A stretch of DNA of 64,000 nt, taken from assembly GCF_001444425.1 (NCBI RefSeq), contig NZ_CP013189.1, positions 434,001-498,000 on the forward strand, in the 5' to 3' direction. The notes beneath the pieces are model-generated. The model saw nothing but the letters and a program-made list of their open reading frames with translations, did no database searches and had not been told where the DNA came from. Shown one piece after another: positions 45,349 through 54,200 of this stretch. The position numbers and the translations under genes are program-made. This DNA is from Pseudohongiella spirulinae. Lineage in GTDB: Bacteria; Pseudomonadota; Gammaproteobacteria; Pseudomonadales; Pseudohongiellaceae. Positions within the stretch are counted from its first letter, which is position 1. Each line of letters opens with the position of its first letter.

Positions 45349-46655
45349 TGGCTTACTTTCAATACAGGGCGCGCAATAGCCAGGGATCTATGGTGTCCGG
45401 CGGGCTGGAGGCTGTGAACCTTGATGCGGCTGCCAGCGAGCTGCTGGGGCGGGGTTTTACGCCGATTGATATCAAGGCTGCTCGAGGTAAAGTGAAAGAA
45501 AACCAGCCCAGGGCGCCGGGTGAACCGATGCGCAAGAGCGGCGGTAAGAGCAAGAAAAAATCCCTGGATCTGAATGCTGACGCATTTGATAGCCTGAATG
45601 AGGCGCTACAAAGGCGCAAGATAACCGACAACGATAAAATCATATTTGCGCGCCAGATGCAGAGTCTGACCAAGGCCGGTATGCCACTGGATCGGGCGCT
45701 GAAGGGCCTGCAGGCCTCCAGCAAGAATCCGGGCTTCAAGAAGGTATTGATTGACATCCAGCACAGCCTGGAGTCAGGCCAGAATCTGTCGACAGCGATG
45801 GGGCATCACCCCAAGATATTCTCCAGACTGTTCCTGTCACTGGTCGATGTAGGTGAAAATACCGGCCGCCTTGATCTGGCTTTTGAGCAGATTGTGCGCT
45901 ACCTGGAGCTGGAGAAGAACACCAAAAAGCAGGTGAAAAGCGCCACACGTTATCCCAGCTTTGTTATGATCACCATTGCAGTTGCACTGGCAGTCATCAC
46001 TTACTTCGTTATTCCCGCCTTTTCCGATACTTTTGCCCGGTTGGGTGCCGAACTGCCGCTGGAGACTCGCATCCTGATAGGCGTTTCTGATTTTGTGGTG
46101 CAGTGGTGGCAGTTTTTAATCGGAGGGGCACTTGCATTATTCTTCGGTTTTAAAGCCTGGAAATCCTCCGATTCAGGGAGCCTGATCTGGGACGAAAAAA
46201 AAATACACATTCCGCTGGCCGGGGGTGTTGTTGAAAAAGTTGCCCTGGCACGCTTCGCACGTACTTTTTCAATGGTGATGAAGGCGGGTGTGCCCATTGT
46301 GCATGGCATGGGTGTGGTTGCCAGTACAGTGGGCAACCGTTTTGTGGCGAAACGCATCCTGAAAATGCGGGAAGGCATATCACGCGGCGAATCTCTGTAC
46401 AACACGGCGGTCAGCGCCGATATGTTCTCTAATCTGGTCTTGCAGATGATTGCGGTTGGTGAAGAAAGCGGCACCATTGATCAATTGATGGAAGATGTAG
46501 CGGATTTTTACGATGCCGAGGTCGAGTACGAGCTCAAGCGCCTCGGTGAAGCGATTGAGCCTATTTTGATTATGATCATCGCCGGCATGGTTCTGATTCT
46601 GGCCCTGGGTGTGTTCCTGCCCATATGGGACCTCAGTTCGGCGGCTTCACGTTAA
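45348..46655 (+). CDS. mshG: MSHA inner-membrane core protein MshG (PilC/GspF-like)
   Basis: A 435-residue polytopic platform protein of the GspF family through which MshE acts on pilins. AYFQYRARNSQGSMVSGGLEA is the standard start. A lysine-rich charged insert lies at about residues 45-70 (MRKSGGKSKKKS). Two GspF repeats follow (FARQMQSLTKAGMPLDRALKGL and FARTFSMVMKAGVPIVHGMGVV), each ending in membrane helices. The last helix is LIMIIAGMVLILALGVFLPIW. No terminator is evident after it. Confidence 0.93.
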   Translation: MAYFQYRARNSQGSMVSGGLEAVNLDAAASELLGRGFTPIDIKAARGKVKENQPRAPGEPMRKSGGKSKKKSLDLNADAFDSLNEALQRRKITDNDKIIFARQMQSLTKAGMPLDRALKGLQASSKNPGFKKVLIDIQHSLESGQNLSTAMGHHPKIFSRLFLSLVDVGENTGRLDLAFEQIVRYLELEKNTKKQVKSATRYPSFVMITIAVALAVITYFVIPAFSDTFARLGAELPLETRILIGVSDFVVQWWQFLIGGALALFFGFKAWKSSDSGSLIWDEKKIHIPLAGGVVEKVALARFARTFSMVMKAGVPIVHGMGVVASTVGNRFVAKRILKMREGISRGESLYNTAVSADMFSNLVLQMIAVGEESGTIDQLMEDVADFYDAEVEYELKRLGEAIEPILIMIIAGMVLILALGVFLPIWDLSSAASR

Positions 46656-46800
46656 GGTTCCCCTCAGAAATGGGTAGATTTCGGGACGAATTCGGGATGG
46701 TTTCGGCTCAATGGGGGCTGATAAAGACGTCTTGCCATGGAAGACTGTGTCTCGGGCTGTTAACCTGCAGCCACTTCGGACAACTGCCGGATATCGCTTA

Positions 46801-47379
46801 ATGTCGAACTTGGAACGGTGCAAGCAAGCAAGTCCACCGCGCTACCCGCGTCGTCAGCGCGGTTTTTCCATGTTCGAGATGATGGTTTATATACTGACGG
46901 CATCCATTTTGTTTGCGGCGGCATTTAACCGTTACCGGGACTTTCCGGGCGAGGCCGAACGAGCGAATTTCCTGGCGATTCTGGCCCAGATTAATGCGGC
47001 GACCAACCTGCAGATGATGCGCACCATCGCCTCGGGTGAGTTTCAGCAGACTGACGTGCTGGACGGGATGAATCCCATGGACCTGATGCTGACCACACCG
47101 GGAAACTACGTCGGTGTATTGGGCGGGCCTGATGAATCAACGCTGCCCCGGCGCATCTGGTACTTTGACAGCAGTCGCGGGGAGCTGGTGTATCTGGCTA
47201 ATGATGCCCGCAACCTGTACTGGATCCAGAATGGTGGCAGGCAGCCGGCAGACAGCGTTCGTTTGCGGGTCAGAAATGTGCAGAATGCCAGCCAGCGTTG
47301 GGAAGGCATTGTTCTGGAGCCCGTAGTGCCATATGAATGGCAGGCGGTACCTCTGGAAATACCGAATATGGAGGGGTAA
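46801..47379 (+). CDS. MshF/MshB-position pseudopilin-like protein
   Basis: A 192-residue protein with a prepilin-type leader: RRQRG followed by FSMFEMMVYILTASILFAAAFNRY. It keeps the usual G/F cleavage site and the glutamate at mature position 5. The rest (NFLAILAQINAATNLQMMRTI, GMNPMDLMLTTPGNYVGVLG, RRIWYFDSSRGELVYLAND) recalls MshF proteins, and the gene sits where mshF/mshB occur in Vibrio. An in-frame ATG at 46711 would lengthen the leader by 30 residues; I prefer 46801. It is probably a minor pilin or assembly factor. Confidence 0.72.
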   Translation: MSNLERCKQASPPRYPRRQRGFSMFEMMVYILTASILFAAAFNRYRDFPGEAERANFLAILAQINAATNLQMMRTIASGEFQQTDVLDGMNPMDLMLTTPGNYVGVLGGPDESTLPRRIWYFDSSRGELVYLANDARNLYWIQNGGRQPADSVRLRVRNVQNASQRWEGIVLEPVVPYEWQAVPLEIPNMEG

Positions 47380-47553
47380 AAATCGGGACAAAATGGAAGA
47401 TTTGGGGTCGCTTAGCCTTGACATGCGTATCCTTGCGTATACAGCGCTGATAGCATATGTCCCAAGGCTCGACAATAAAGAGGCAGGACACAATCAACGG
47501 TTTGTATTTAACGGCTCCAACTGAGTGAGCCACTGTAGAAAGGAGTAAGACAA

Positions 47554-48192
47554 GTGAATGTTCAAATGAAATCCAAGCAACAAAAAGGTTTTACAATTAT
47601 CGAACTGGTGGTGGTGATTCTGCTGCTGGGTATTCTGGCTGCAACCGCACTGCCGCGTTTCCTGGATGTGACTGATGAAGCCCATGAGGCTGTCGTGGAT
47701 GGTCTGGCAGGTGGTTTGACTACCGGTGCGGCTCTGTTCCGGGCAACCTGGGTAGCTCAGGGTCAGTCAGTTACAGAAGATGTTGATGGGTTTGGTCTGG
47801 GTACGCTGTTTGCGAACTCGAATGGATATCCCGTGGGGCTGGAAGTCAGTGCAGACATGGATGCTGATTCTTGCCTCGAGATCTATAACGGAGTACTGCA
47901 ATCTGGTCGCCCGCTGGCAGCATCTGTGACAGTTGCTTTTGCAGATATTGCGTCTGCCACAGCAATTTCTACTGCCGTTGACGGCGCCGCTGCTGGTGTG
48001 CAGGTCGCTGCGGTTACTATTCCTGTCGGTGCTGCTGACTATGAAGATGCAACTGAGTGTCGCTATTACTACATCGGGCAGTACCCCGACGCGCCAGCTG
48101 CAACAGCAACAGCAGTCCAGATTCCCTTGTTGACGCTAAACCTGACCACCGGTGAGGTGACTGAAACGGCGTTCACCTATCAGTTGCCATAA
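47554..48192 (+). CDS. mshA: MSHA major pilin
   Basis: A 212-residue type IV pilin. The short leader ends QQKG, and the mature start is FTIIELVVVILLLGILAATALPRFLD with glutamate at position 5. The globular part has two cysteines (DADSCLEIYNG and ATECRYYY) that can form the pilin disulfide loop. The rest is low in charge and rich in alanine and threonine. Start is GTG with AAGGAG nine bases upstream. The 174-base gap before it holds TTGACA and TATACA with a short 14-base spacing near 47417-47442, a weak promoter candidate. Only one such pilin is present, so mshA and mshB roles may be merged. Confidence 0.85.
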   Translation: MNVQMKSKQQKGFTIIELVVVILLLGILAATALPRFLDVTDEAHEAVVDGLAGGLTTGAALFRATWVAQGQSVTEDVDGFGLGTLFANSNGYPVGLEVSADMDADSCLEIYNGVLQSGRPLAASVTVAFADIASATAISTAVDGAAAGVQVAAVTIPVGAADYEDATECRYYYIGQYPDAPAATATAVQIPLLTLNLTTGEVTETAFTYQLP

Positions 48193-48228
48193 TGTATGGC
48201 GGCTAGTCTAAGGTAGAATGATTGAAAT

Positions 48229-48266
48229 GGACCTCCCGAGGACAATTGTCGCGGGAGGTCCTTTGC
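48229..48266 (+). terminator. Hairpin between mshA and mshC (partial terminator)
   Basis: A perfect 10-bp stem GGACCTCCCG / CGGGAGGTCC encloses a 13-base loop (48229-48261), followed by only a short T-run (TTTGCT). It lies 37 bases after the pilin stop. It could reduce transcription into the minor pilin genes or protect the pilin mRNA 3' end. Confidence 0.65.
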
Positions 48267-48299
48267 TATGAGAGCGCAGCAAAATCGGGAGACGCCTTG

Positions 48300-48851
48300 G
48301 TGCAGTCAAGAGAAACCAAATATAGTAATGCGGGATTCTCCCTTGTCGAGCTGGTCATCGTAATTGTTCTGGTTGGAATAATCGCTGCTGTAACATTATC
48401 CCGGTTGCTTCGCTCCGACACTTATGATGCCATCATCGCTCGCGACCAGATCGTGTCCCTTTCCCGCGCCGCCCAGCAAAAAGCCCTGGGTCGCAACGAC
48501 ATTGAGCTGACAATCACGCCGTCCGGCAACACACTCTCCATCAATATCGAGGACAGCACAGGCCCGGTGCAGTCAGCTCAGTTCGATTCACGCAATGTAT
48601 CCTTCAGCGGCGACGTCAATGAGCTTGATGGCTGTGGCGTAACGCCCGGCGCCGATGTGGTATCCGGAGTGGCGCCATTTGTATTGAGGTATGACAGCTT
48701 GGGTGATCTAATGGAAGGTGGGGTCACTGGCGCTGCCGGTTTTCCGGTCGGGATTACACGTGGGGCACGCTTGTGCGTCAATAATGATCCTGCCATGTCG
48801 GTCTGCTGGTCGGCGGCAGGCTATGCCTATGTGGGAGACTGCATTGAGTAA
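48300..48851 (+). CDS. mshC: MSHA minor pilin MshC
   Basis: A 183-residue prepilin-like protein. The leader ends SNAG, and the mature start is FSLVELVIVIVLVGIIAAVTLSRLL. The C-terminal domain contains four cysteines (DGCGV, ARLCVN, MSVCWS, GDCIE). I chose GTG 48300, with GGGAG upstream; an earlier in-frame ATG at 48222 would put coding sequence through the hairpin. It overlaps mshD by 8 bases. Confidence 0.82.
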   Translation: MQSRETKYSNAGFSLVELVIVIVLVGIIAAVTLSRLLRSDTYDAIIARDQIVSLSRAAQQKALGRNDIELTITPSGNTLSINIEDSTGPVQSAQFDSRNVSFSGDVNELDGCGVTPGADVVSGVAPFVLRYDSLGDLMEGGVTGAAGFPVGITRGARLCVNNDPAMSVCWSAAGYAYVGDCIE

Positions 48852-49416
48852 TAGGCGCGTGCAGCGGGGTGTTACCCTGATTGAGTTGATCGCGGTGATT
48901 GTCATTCTGGCGATTTCACTGGTCGGTGTCACGGCGGCCATTTCCGGCGCCATCTCGCGCAGCTCCGATGTCATGCTGGAAACCCGCGCAGTGGCCCTGG
49001 CGCAAAGTTACCTGGACGAGATTCTGTCCCGACGCTTTGACGAGAACTCGGCACCGCGAGGCATTCCACCCTGCCGCAGCAACTGCACAGATGAGATTGA
49101 TTTCGGGCCGGATGGCGGTGAAACGGGGCGTGCTGATTTCGACGACGTTGACGATTATCATGGCCTGGATGAAGGTGCCGGACAGGCCGATCCTTTGCAG
49201 GATGCTGAGGGTAATGAACGGCTGGGCTACGAGAATTTCAGGGTGCGGGTTGAAGTCCGTTATCTGCGACTCGGGGTTGGTGAAATCGAGGAAGATCTTG
49301 CGACAGCACCAAATGATCTGACCGATGAGCAGGATGCAAAACTGATTACTGTTACGGTCAGCCACGTTGAGCAGCCTGGTGGCTGGATGTTCAGTGTTTA
49401 CAAGGCGAATTTCTGA
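48844..49416 (+). CDS. mshD: MSHA minor pilin MshD
   Basis: A 190-residue prepilin-like protein. The leader NRRVQRG is followed by VTLIELIAVIVILAISLVGVTAAI, and the globular part has RGIPPCRSNCTDE and an acidic DFDDVDDYHGLDEG segment. I chose TTG 48844, with GGAG six bases upstream, giving an 8-base overlap with the mshC stop. ATG 48829 is an alternative. It is probably part of the pilus tip or priming complex. Confidence 0.82.
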   Translation: MSNRRVQRGVTLIELIAVIVILAISLVGVTAAISGAISRSSDVMLETRAVALAQSYLDEILSRRFDENSAPRGIPPCRSNCTDEIDFGPDGGETGRADFDDVDDYHGLDEGAGQADPLQDAEGNERLGYENFRVRVEVRYLRLGVGEIEEDLATAPNDLTDEQDAKLITVTVSHVEQPGGWMFSVYKANF

Positions 49417-49417
49417 G

Positions 49418-50248
49418 ATGAAACGGCAGTGCGGTTTTACCATAATAGAAATTGTCGCGACCTTGCTGGTCTCATCCATTCTGGCTGTCGGTATCATAGG
49501 TTATATAGGCGATGCCGTAGAGGGCTTTGCGACGTCCGGCAATCGCAACAAGCTGGCCACCAGCGGCCGGGTGGTGGTCGATCGCCTGGCCATGGAGTTG
49601 CATAATGCCGTACCCAATAGCATCCGCATTACTGCAGCGCAGCCGGCTGGCGATCAGTGCCTGGAATTTATCCCTTTTGTCGGCGCCACTAATTATGTGG
49701 ATCCGCCCTTTACCGGACCGGGTGGTACCGAGTTCGAAGTTATTGACTTCAATCCGGTCTTAACCGCTGCATCACCCGCCGGATTACAGGCTGTCATCTA
49801 CCCGATCAATACGCAGGCTCTGTATGATGGCGGCTCGCCAGGCCCACGTTCGCTGGTGGATGAGATTGAAGATACCGGTGGTGCCGATGGCAAGGTGACT
49901 GTTCGCCTGGACGCATCGCATCGTTTTTCGCGCCGATCGCCTGTCGCCCGCATTTACGTGGCCGAGCAGCCGGTGAGTTTTTGCCTGGTCGGAAATCGCC
50001 TGTTCCGGTATGAAAACTACGGCTTTCAGTCCACACAATGCACGCCGTCGACACCGGCCTGCCTGCCGACAACGGCCCCTGACCGGAAACTGATCAGCCT
50101 GAGTATCGATAATGCCAGTCTGGCAGCTTATGACATCATCCCGGCTACCCTGCGTCGTAATGCCATTGTGTCCATGGAATTCAACTTTACGGAGCAGGGT
50201 GATGAGGTCCGTTTAAAGCATGAGGTCTTGATGCGAAATGTTCCCTGA
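49418..50248 (+). CDS. mshO: MSHA minor pilin MshO
   Basis: A 276-residue prepilin-like protein. MKRQCG precedes the mature FTIIEIVATLLVSSILAVGIIGYIGD. The long globular part contains VDRLAMELHNAVPNSIRI and FCLVGNRLFRYENYGF, typical of MshO/PilW-like proteins. ATG 49418 follows the mshD stop immediately and gives the correct leader. It overlaps mshP by 11 bases. Confidence 0.87.
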   Translation: MKRQCGFTIIEIVATLLVSSILAVGIIGYIGDAVEGFATSGNRNKLATSGRVVVDRLAMELHNAVPNSIRITAAQPAGDQCLEFIPFVGATNYVDPPFTGPGGTEFEVIDFNPVLTAASPAGLQAVIYPINTQALYDGGSPGPRSLVDEIEDTGGADGKVTVRLDASHRFSRRSPVARIYVAEQPVSFCLVGNRLFRYENYGFQSTQCTPSTPACLPTTAPDRKLISLSIDNASLAAYDIIPATLRRNAIVSMEFNFTEQGDEVRLKHEVLMRNVP

Positions 50249-50696
50249 CAGGAAATACAGACAGTCATGCCGGGCGCCGGTTGTCGGGCGTCAGCGCGGT
50301 ATCGGCTTGCCCGCGGCCATATTTGTGATCACATTAATGGTATCGATTTCAGTGGCCATCCAATTGCTGGTATCCCAGAATGCTGAGCAGTTTCAGGAAG
50401 AGATTCAGCTGACGCGCGCCTTTTATGCGGCAGAGTCCGGCGCCGGGTTTGCCATGAATGCCTTGTTTCCGCCGGATGAATTTCCACAATATAACGTCAC
50501 GGCTATCTGCCCGGAAAATGTTGGAACGCCTCGAGTTTACGAGTTTGAGGCAGACGGGCTGGCGGCCTGCAGCGCCGAGGTTTCCTGCGTGACGGACGCC
50601 ACTGTCGATGGAGTGAACTACTACACCATCACCAGCACGGGCATTTGTGGTGATGTCAGTCGTACAGTTCGTGTCCGCACCAGCTTCAATGACTGA
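50238..50696 (+). CDS. mshP: MSHA biogenesis protein MshP (PilX-like)
   Basis: A 152-residue membrane-anchored protein. GRQRGIGLPAAIFVITLMVSISVAIQLLVS is the pilin-like helix, lacking the usual glutamate (an alanine-alanine pair is in its place), as in the MshP family. FYAAESGAGFAMNALFPP follows, and cysteines in the C-terminal half (AICPENV, LAACSAEVSCV, STGICGD). It probably joins MshO and MshQ in the tip complex. The stop lies at the 3' end of the reverse-strand DUF4177-like gene. Confidence 0.87.
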   Translation: MFPDRKYRQSCRAPVVGRQRGIGLPAAIFVITLMVSISVAIQLLVSQNAEQFQEEIQLTRAFYAAESGAGFAMNALFPPDEFPQYNVTAICPENVGTPRVYEFEADGLAACSAEVSCVTDATVDGVNYYTITSTGICGDVSRTVRVRTSFND

Positions 50697-50990
50697 TCAG
50701 ATGGCGCCAACGCCGCGCAGTATTACCAGCACGACGGCCGCGGTGGCAAGCGCGGCAGCACTGTATGTGATCCAGTTGCTGGGACCGACATGGCAGCGGT
50801 ACGGGTCAATACTGCGCCCACTGTCCTGTTCGCGATGCGAGATTTCGCGTTGCAGGCGAATTTTGAAGTTGTCGAATTTTTCGACCAGTTGCCAGCCGGC
50901 CTGGGCTTCCTCGGCCAAAACCCTGGCGAGTTGGGCGGGTTTGGCGAAATGCGGCGTGGTTGACTGCACAATCTTGTATTCAGTGTTCAT
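50697..50990 (-). CDS. Small DUF4177-like membrane protein inserted in the msh operon
   Basis: A 97-residue protein. The N-terminus EYKIVQSTTPHFAKPAQLARVLAEEAQAGWQLVEKFDNFKIRL follows the DUF4177 pattern (Y-K-I-V, A-x-x-GW-x-L-V). A charged stretch follows (REISHREQDSG), then one C-terminal membrane helix (WITYSAAALATAAVVLVILRGV). ATG 50990 has GGAG eight bases upstream. It lies on the opposite strand between mshP and mshQ, which are normally adjacent. The function is unknown. A gap of about 228 bases separates it from mshQ and would have to contain a promoter for one or both genes. I see none that is convincing. Confidence 0.65.
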   Translation of the reverse strand: MNTEYKIVQSTTPHFAKPAQLARVLAEEAQAGWQLVEKFDNFKIRLQREISHREQDSGRSIDPYRCHVGPSNWITYSAAALATAAVVLVILRGVGAI

Positions 50991-51218
50991 GCGGCAAGCT
51001 CCGGGTGATCCGTACGATTTTATTTCGACTTGTGACTCAGTCAGGCTGAGTGTTTGTATGACTGATATTCTGTGTCGACGACGCGAGTATTGCAATTGGT
51101 GGTTAGTTGATCAAGGGAACATTTAGGGTCGCTTTGAGGAGATCAGGCAGAGTCTTTTCAGCAATGACAGTGTTGATTGGATAAAATAACATAGCAAATT
51201 ATCAGGATCGAGTCAGAT

Positions 51219-54200
51219 TTGAGACAGCGCAGCGACAAGAAAACAGGATTCAAGTGGTCTCGGCACAATCGACGGTTGTGGCGCGGAGCCATAGTGCCTG
51301 CGATCTTGTTTGTTGGATTCGCCAGCGCACAGAATCCCGGACCGGAGCCGGTTACTGGCACCGGTGGTAATACTGTTCAGGAAGTCACCATCCCACTGAT
51401 TGGCAGTGGCGGCAATATCAGCACTCAGGGCCCCTACACGGTTCATGTATTCAATAGCAATGGCACTTTCACGCCTCCAGCCGGACTGACCAGCCTGGAT
51501 GTGCTGGTGGTCGGTGGTGGTGGCGGCGGCGGCAGTACTTATGGTGGTGGCGGTGGTGCGGGCGGATTGCGTTGGGAAACCGGCGTGACAGTCAATCAAC
51601 CCTCATACAATGTCGTTATTGGTGCGGGTGGTGCCGGTGGCAATGGCATTACGACAACAAACGACCCAAGCGGTAACGGGCAGAATGGCGGCGACTCCTC
51701 CTTTGGTAGCATTGTCGCTGAGGGCGGCGGTTATGGGCAGGGCGGCGCGCAGAGTACTGGCAGTGGCGGTGACGGCGGCTCGGGTGGTGGCGGTGGCGGC
51801 ATAACAACGGGCTCTGCTCGTCCCGGAGGAAACGGTACTGTCGGCCAGGGCAATGACGGTGGTGATGGCAACGGCAGCACCGGCAACAATAACCGTTCAG
51901 GTGGCGGTGGTGGCGGTGCTGGCGCAGCAGGCGCTAACGGTACCAATGGCGCGGGTGGCGATGGCGGTATAGGTAGTGATTTTTCAGCTGTTTTTGGCAC
52001 CGGAGTCGGAGACAGCGGCTGGTTCGCTGGTGGCGGTGGTGGCGGTAAACGAAGCGGCGGCAGCAGCCTGGGTGGAGATGGTGGTACCGGTGGTGGCGGC
52101 GCTGGTGGGGGTGCACAGGATCCCGCGGCAACAATCGGACAGGCCAATACCGGTGGTGGTGGCGGTGCGTCAGGAGGATCTGGTGGAACGCCTGGGGCAG
52201 CGGGTGGCAGCGGCATCGTCATCGTCCGTTACATCGCCCCTGAGCAGGATTTTATTGTCCACACGTTTACCGGCGATGGTGCCTTTGAAGCGCCGCCGGG
52301 TGTGGACGAGGTTGACGTGCTGGTAGTCGCTGGCGGCGGCGGTGGTGGTACTTCTCTGGCATTCAGCAATGCGGGCTCTGGTGGTGGCGGTGCCGGCGGC
52401 CTGGTATACGAGGAAGGGTTCGCGGTTGCTGGCTCAGTCAATATTACCGTGGGTGCTGGTGGTGCCGGGGGAGATGGACCCGGCCATGAGACAGGCGGGA
52501 CGGGTGGTAACTCGACCTTTGGCAGCCTGACTGCCCTGGGTGGTGGCGGTGGTATTGGTGGTAATGGTTCGGGCAATACCGGGGGGTCCGGTGGCGGGTC
52601 GCGCGGCGCGGCAGGTGGCGCCGCAACACAACCGGCCTCCGCGTCCGGTGGCTTCGGTAATCGCGGCGGTAACAGCGCGGGTTCACCCGCGGGCGCTGCG
52701 GGCACCGGAGGTGGTGGTGCCGGCGGCAACGCACAGGATCTGGCGGGAACCAATGGCGAAAACGGCGGGAACGGCGGGGTTGGTCTCCAGTTCGATATCA
52801 GCGGGACAAACACCTACTACGCCGGCGGCGGTGGCGGTGGCGCGGCTCAGAATCTGGCAACACCCGGTCAGGGTGGCCTCGGCGGCGGCGGCGATGGTGG
52901 CCGCAGCGACACAGCGGCAACAGCGGGCACGCCCAACACCGGCGGTGGTGGTGGTGGCGGTAACAACGATACCATTGGTGCAGACGGCGGCAGCGGGGTT
53001 GTTATCGTCCGGTATGCAGCTCCTCAACTGACAATTACCACTCAGCCTTCGGCCAGCGCCGTCAGCGATGTCATATTCAACGACCAGCCTGTTATTAATT
53101 ATGTTGACGCCGATGGCAGTCCGGTAGGGGGTGTGCAGATTAATGTGGCGCTGGCCTCTGGTGGCGGGACGCTCAATGGCACACTTTCAGCGACAACGGA
53201 CGCCAGTGGTAATGCCACGTTTACAGACCTGTCGATTACCGGCGCCGCCGGTGTCAGAACCCTCAGTTTCACTGTGAATGGTTTTGATGGCGAAGTTGTG
53301 TCGAATGAAGTCGAACTGGTCACTTACCGCTTCGAAATCAGCCATGTCACCAATAATGGTGTCTGTTCGGCCTTTACGGCGATCACCATCAGTGTTCTGG
53401 ATTCCAATGATGATCTGTTGCTCAACTACGACGGTACGGTGCAGATAAGCAACGATAACAATATTGGTAACTACAGCCTGGGTGCCGGCGCACAGGGTAC
53501 GCTGGACAATCTGACTAACAATGATGGCGCGGCTGAATATACGTTCGATATCAATGATAACGGTGTTGCCATCCTGAATTTTTCCACATCGGTTGCTGAT
53601 ACTTATGAGTTTGATGTCACCTCCGGGTCTATTATCACCGAGAATTACAATATATCGCTGACGCTGGAAGCCTGCGCTTTCCGGATTTTCCACGATGGTA
53701 ATGCTGACGTGTGCTCTGTTGAGCCGGTCACTATCCAGGTGGTGACGGCATCCGGGAATACCGTCACTGGTTATACCGGGACAGTCAACATCAGTACTGC
53801 GGGTATTACCGGAGGAAACTGGAGCAAGACCTCCACGCCAGCTGACGCGCTGGGCACACTGACGCCGGGCTCACCTGACACCGGCGCCGCCGTATACACA
53901 TTTGTCGCTGCGGATGCCGGTGAAGTCGTTCTGAATTTCCAGGACAATACGGCGGAAACAGTCAATTTCAATCTGGTAGCGGCCAATGTTGCCCAGCCTT
54001 CGGGGCAATACGACCCTGATTTGACGGTCCAGGCCTGCCAATTCCGAATCACCCACAGCAATGCGTCTGATGTCTGCTCGATTGAAGAAGTCACCATTAC
54101 ACTGGTGAATAGCGCGGGTAATACAGTGACCAATTACACCGGCACAATAAACCTGAGCACCAGCACTGGTCTTGGCACCTGGGTGGATGTTGGACAATCG

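Noticed and set aside
47417-47442. Sigma-54 or sigma-70 promoter for the major pilin
   Set aside because: TTGACA is present, but the spacing to TATACA is 14 bases, and no -24/-12 pair with correct spacing is seen. It is mentioned only as a weak candidate in the pilin entry.
51731-52813. Proline-rich minus-strand frames opposite mshQ
   Set aside because: They are complements of the GGN-rich glycine tracts, which read as CCN proline codons on the other strand.
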